From contig PAPF01000012.1 of the NCBI GenBank assembly GCA_002708825.1, positions 99,910-163,909 on the forward strand: a DNA stretch of 64,000 bases, read 5' to 3'. Shown here piece by piece: positions 63,352-64,000 of the stretch; the stretch's first letter is position 1; the number at the start of each line of letters is the position of its first letter. Both the position numbers and the translations under genes were made by a program. This DNA comes from Phyllobacteriaceae bacterium (GTDB taxonomy: Bacteria > Pseudomonadota > Alphaproteobacteria > Rhizobiales > Rhizobiaceae). The notes under the pieces are model-generated. The model did no database searches and had not been told where the DNA came from. It worked only from the letters and a program-made list of their open reading frames with translations.

Positions 63352-63993
63352 TCAGGCAGCCGCGCGCACGGCCGCGAAGAAGGCGGCAATCAACCCCGTA
63401 TCCTTCACACCCGGCGCACTTTCCACGCCTGACGAAATGTCGAGTCCGGGCGGGTGGGCGATGCCGATGGCCTCCGCCACATTGCCGGCATGGATCCCGC
63501 CGGCCAGGAAATAGTCGAGGCCCGGCTCCAGCCCCTTGAGCAGGGCCCAGTCGAACGACACTGCATTTCCGCCGGGCAGGTCGGAACCCTTCGGCGGCTT
63601 GGCATCGAACAGGAACCGGTCCGCCACGCCCTTGTAGGGGGCGATCCTGACGAAATCGCCCGCCTGAGAAATCGCCAGCGCCTTCATCACGGGCAGGCCG
63701 TGGCGCGCCTTGACCGCCGCGACGCGCTCCGGGCTTTCCTTGCCATGCAGTTGCAGCATGTCCGGCTTCATTACGGAGACGATCTCGTCAAGCGTGGCGT
63801 CATCGGCATCAACGGTGACCGCGACGGACCGAACGTTGGCCGTACTTGCCAGCGCCGCCAGCCGAGCGGCGGTCTTCGCGTCCACATAGCGCGGGCTCTT
63901 CGCAAAGAAGATGAAACCCGCATGGGTTGCGCCGCCGTCAATGGCCGCGCGCACCGCTTCTTCCGTCTTCAATCCGCAGATCTTGATGTCCAT
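63352..63993 (-). CDS. trpF: phosphoribosylanthranilate isomerase
   Basis: Product of 213 residues, TIM barrel converting PRA to CdRP. Catalytic Cys in MDIKICGLKTEEAV, Asp in TVDADD, GG phosphate loop LAGGIHAGNV, ISSGVESAPGVKDTGLI at the end. It faces trpBA-folC, opposite to the usual trpF-trpB-trpA order. Starts 7 nt from the window's right edge, so its promoter lies outside. Confidence 0.97.
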   Translation of the reverse strand: MDIKICGLKTEEAVRAAIDGGATHAGFIFFAKSPRYVDAKTAARLAALASTANVRSVAVTVDADDATLDEIVSVMKPDMLQLHGKESPERVAAVKARHGLPVMKALAISQAGDFVRIAPYKGVADRFLFDAKPPKGSDLPGGNAVSFDWALLKGLEPGLDYFLAGGIHAGNVAEAIGIAHPPGLDISSGVESAPGVKDTGLIAAFFAAVRAAA

Positions 63994-64000
63994 GGGCGGG

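Overview
This 64 kb window is a GC-rich (mid-60s % by eye) chromosomal segment of an alphaproteobacterium, almost certainly of the order Hyphomicrobiales (Rhizobiales). The evidence is the set of gene blocks: an aroA very like the class II EPSPS of Agrobacterium CP4 next to a TIGR02300 gene; the pckA/chvI/chvG/EIIA-Man/HPr/ahcY/divL/tsaE-amgK/murU/addB/addA/trxA series; trpB-trpA-accD-folC; dnaK/dnaJ with pmtA and pyrF; and a PhyR-NepR-EcfG general stress response (GSR) locus. I see no prophage, insertion sequence, CRISPR array or defence system. One tRNA gene (Ala, GGC) is present and no rRNA.

Layout. 1-2.1 kb: aroA (5' part only, running off the left edge), TIGR02300, tRNA-Ala. 2.1-14.6 kb: a stress island with an AI-2E-family permease, two HWE-type kinases (one with a degenerate ATP domain), phyR, nepR, ecfG, a small receiver protein, a Crp/Fnr regulator with a lipid-kinase-like gene, and many small envelope or stress proteins (CsbD, DUF1328, Dps, DUF883, PRC-barrel). 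Nine candidate EcfG promoters (GGAAC-N16/17-CGTT or one base off) lie in front of these genes, so the region reads as one regulon. 14.6-20 kb: flavin reductase, RlpA, a degenerate GGDEF/EAL protein, gshB, comM. 20.1-39.1 kb: the conserved leftward block trxA-addA-addB-murU-tsaE/amgK-divL-ahcY-HPr-EIIA-chvG-chvI, then rightward pckA. The hprK gene usually found between chvG and EIIA-Man is missing.

39-46 kb: nitroreductase, arfB, a BON-LysM protein, alkB, a GGDEF-EAL protein and an M48 protease. 46-52 kb: pyrF, FMN reductase, pmtA, dnaJ and dnaK (leftward), with an unfamiliar lower-GC ORF lodged between dnaK and dnaJ. 52-58 kb: acyl-CoA dehydrogenase and an orphan TRAP binding protein facing away from a shared palindromic operator, then a cyclase/CMD/GST cluster. 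58-64 kb: trpB-trpA-accD-folC-grpB rightward, facing trpF, which is inverted relative to its usual place at the head of trpBA.

How the genes work together: PhyR, NepR and EcfG form the partner switch that turns on the surrounding stress genes. ChvG-ChvI is the essential envelope two-component system, next to the PTS-Ntr-like EIIA/HPr pair and the gluconeogenic pckA. DivL (tyrosine in place of the phospho-acceptor histidine) is a cell-cycle regulator. TsaE-AmgK plus MurU join tRNA modification to cell-wall sugar recycling. The candidates most likely to be new are the dnaK-dnaJ insert, the degenerate HWE protein beside phyR, the loss of hprK, and several unassigned palindromes (pckA, ahcY, acyl-CoA dehydrogenase/TRAP).
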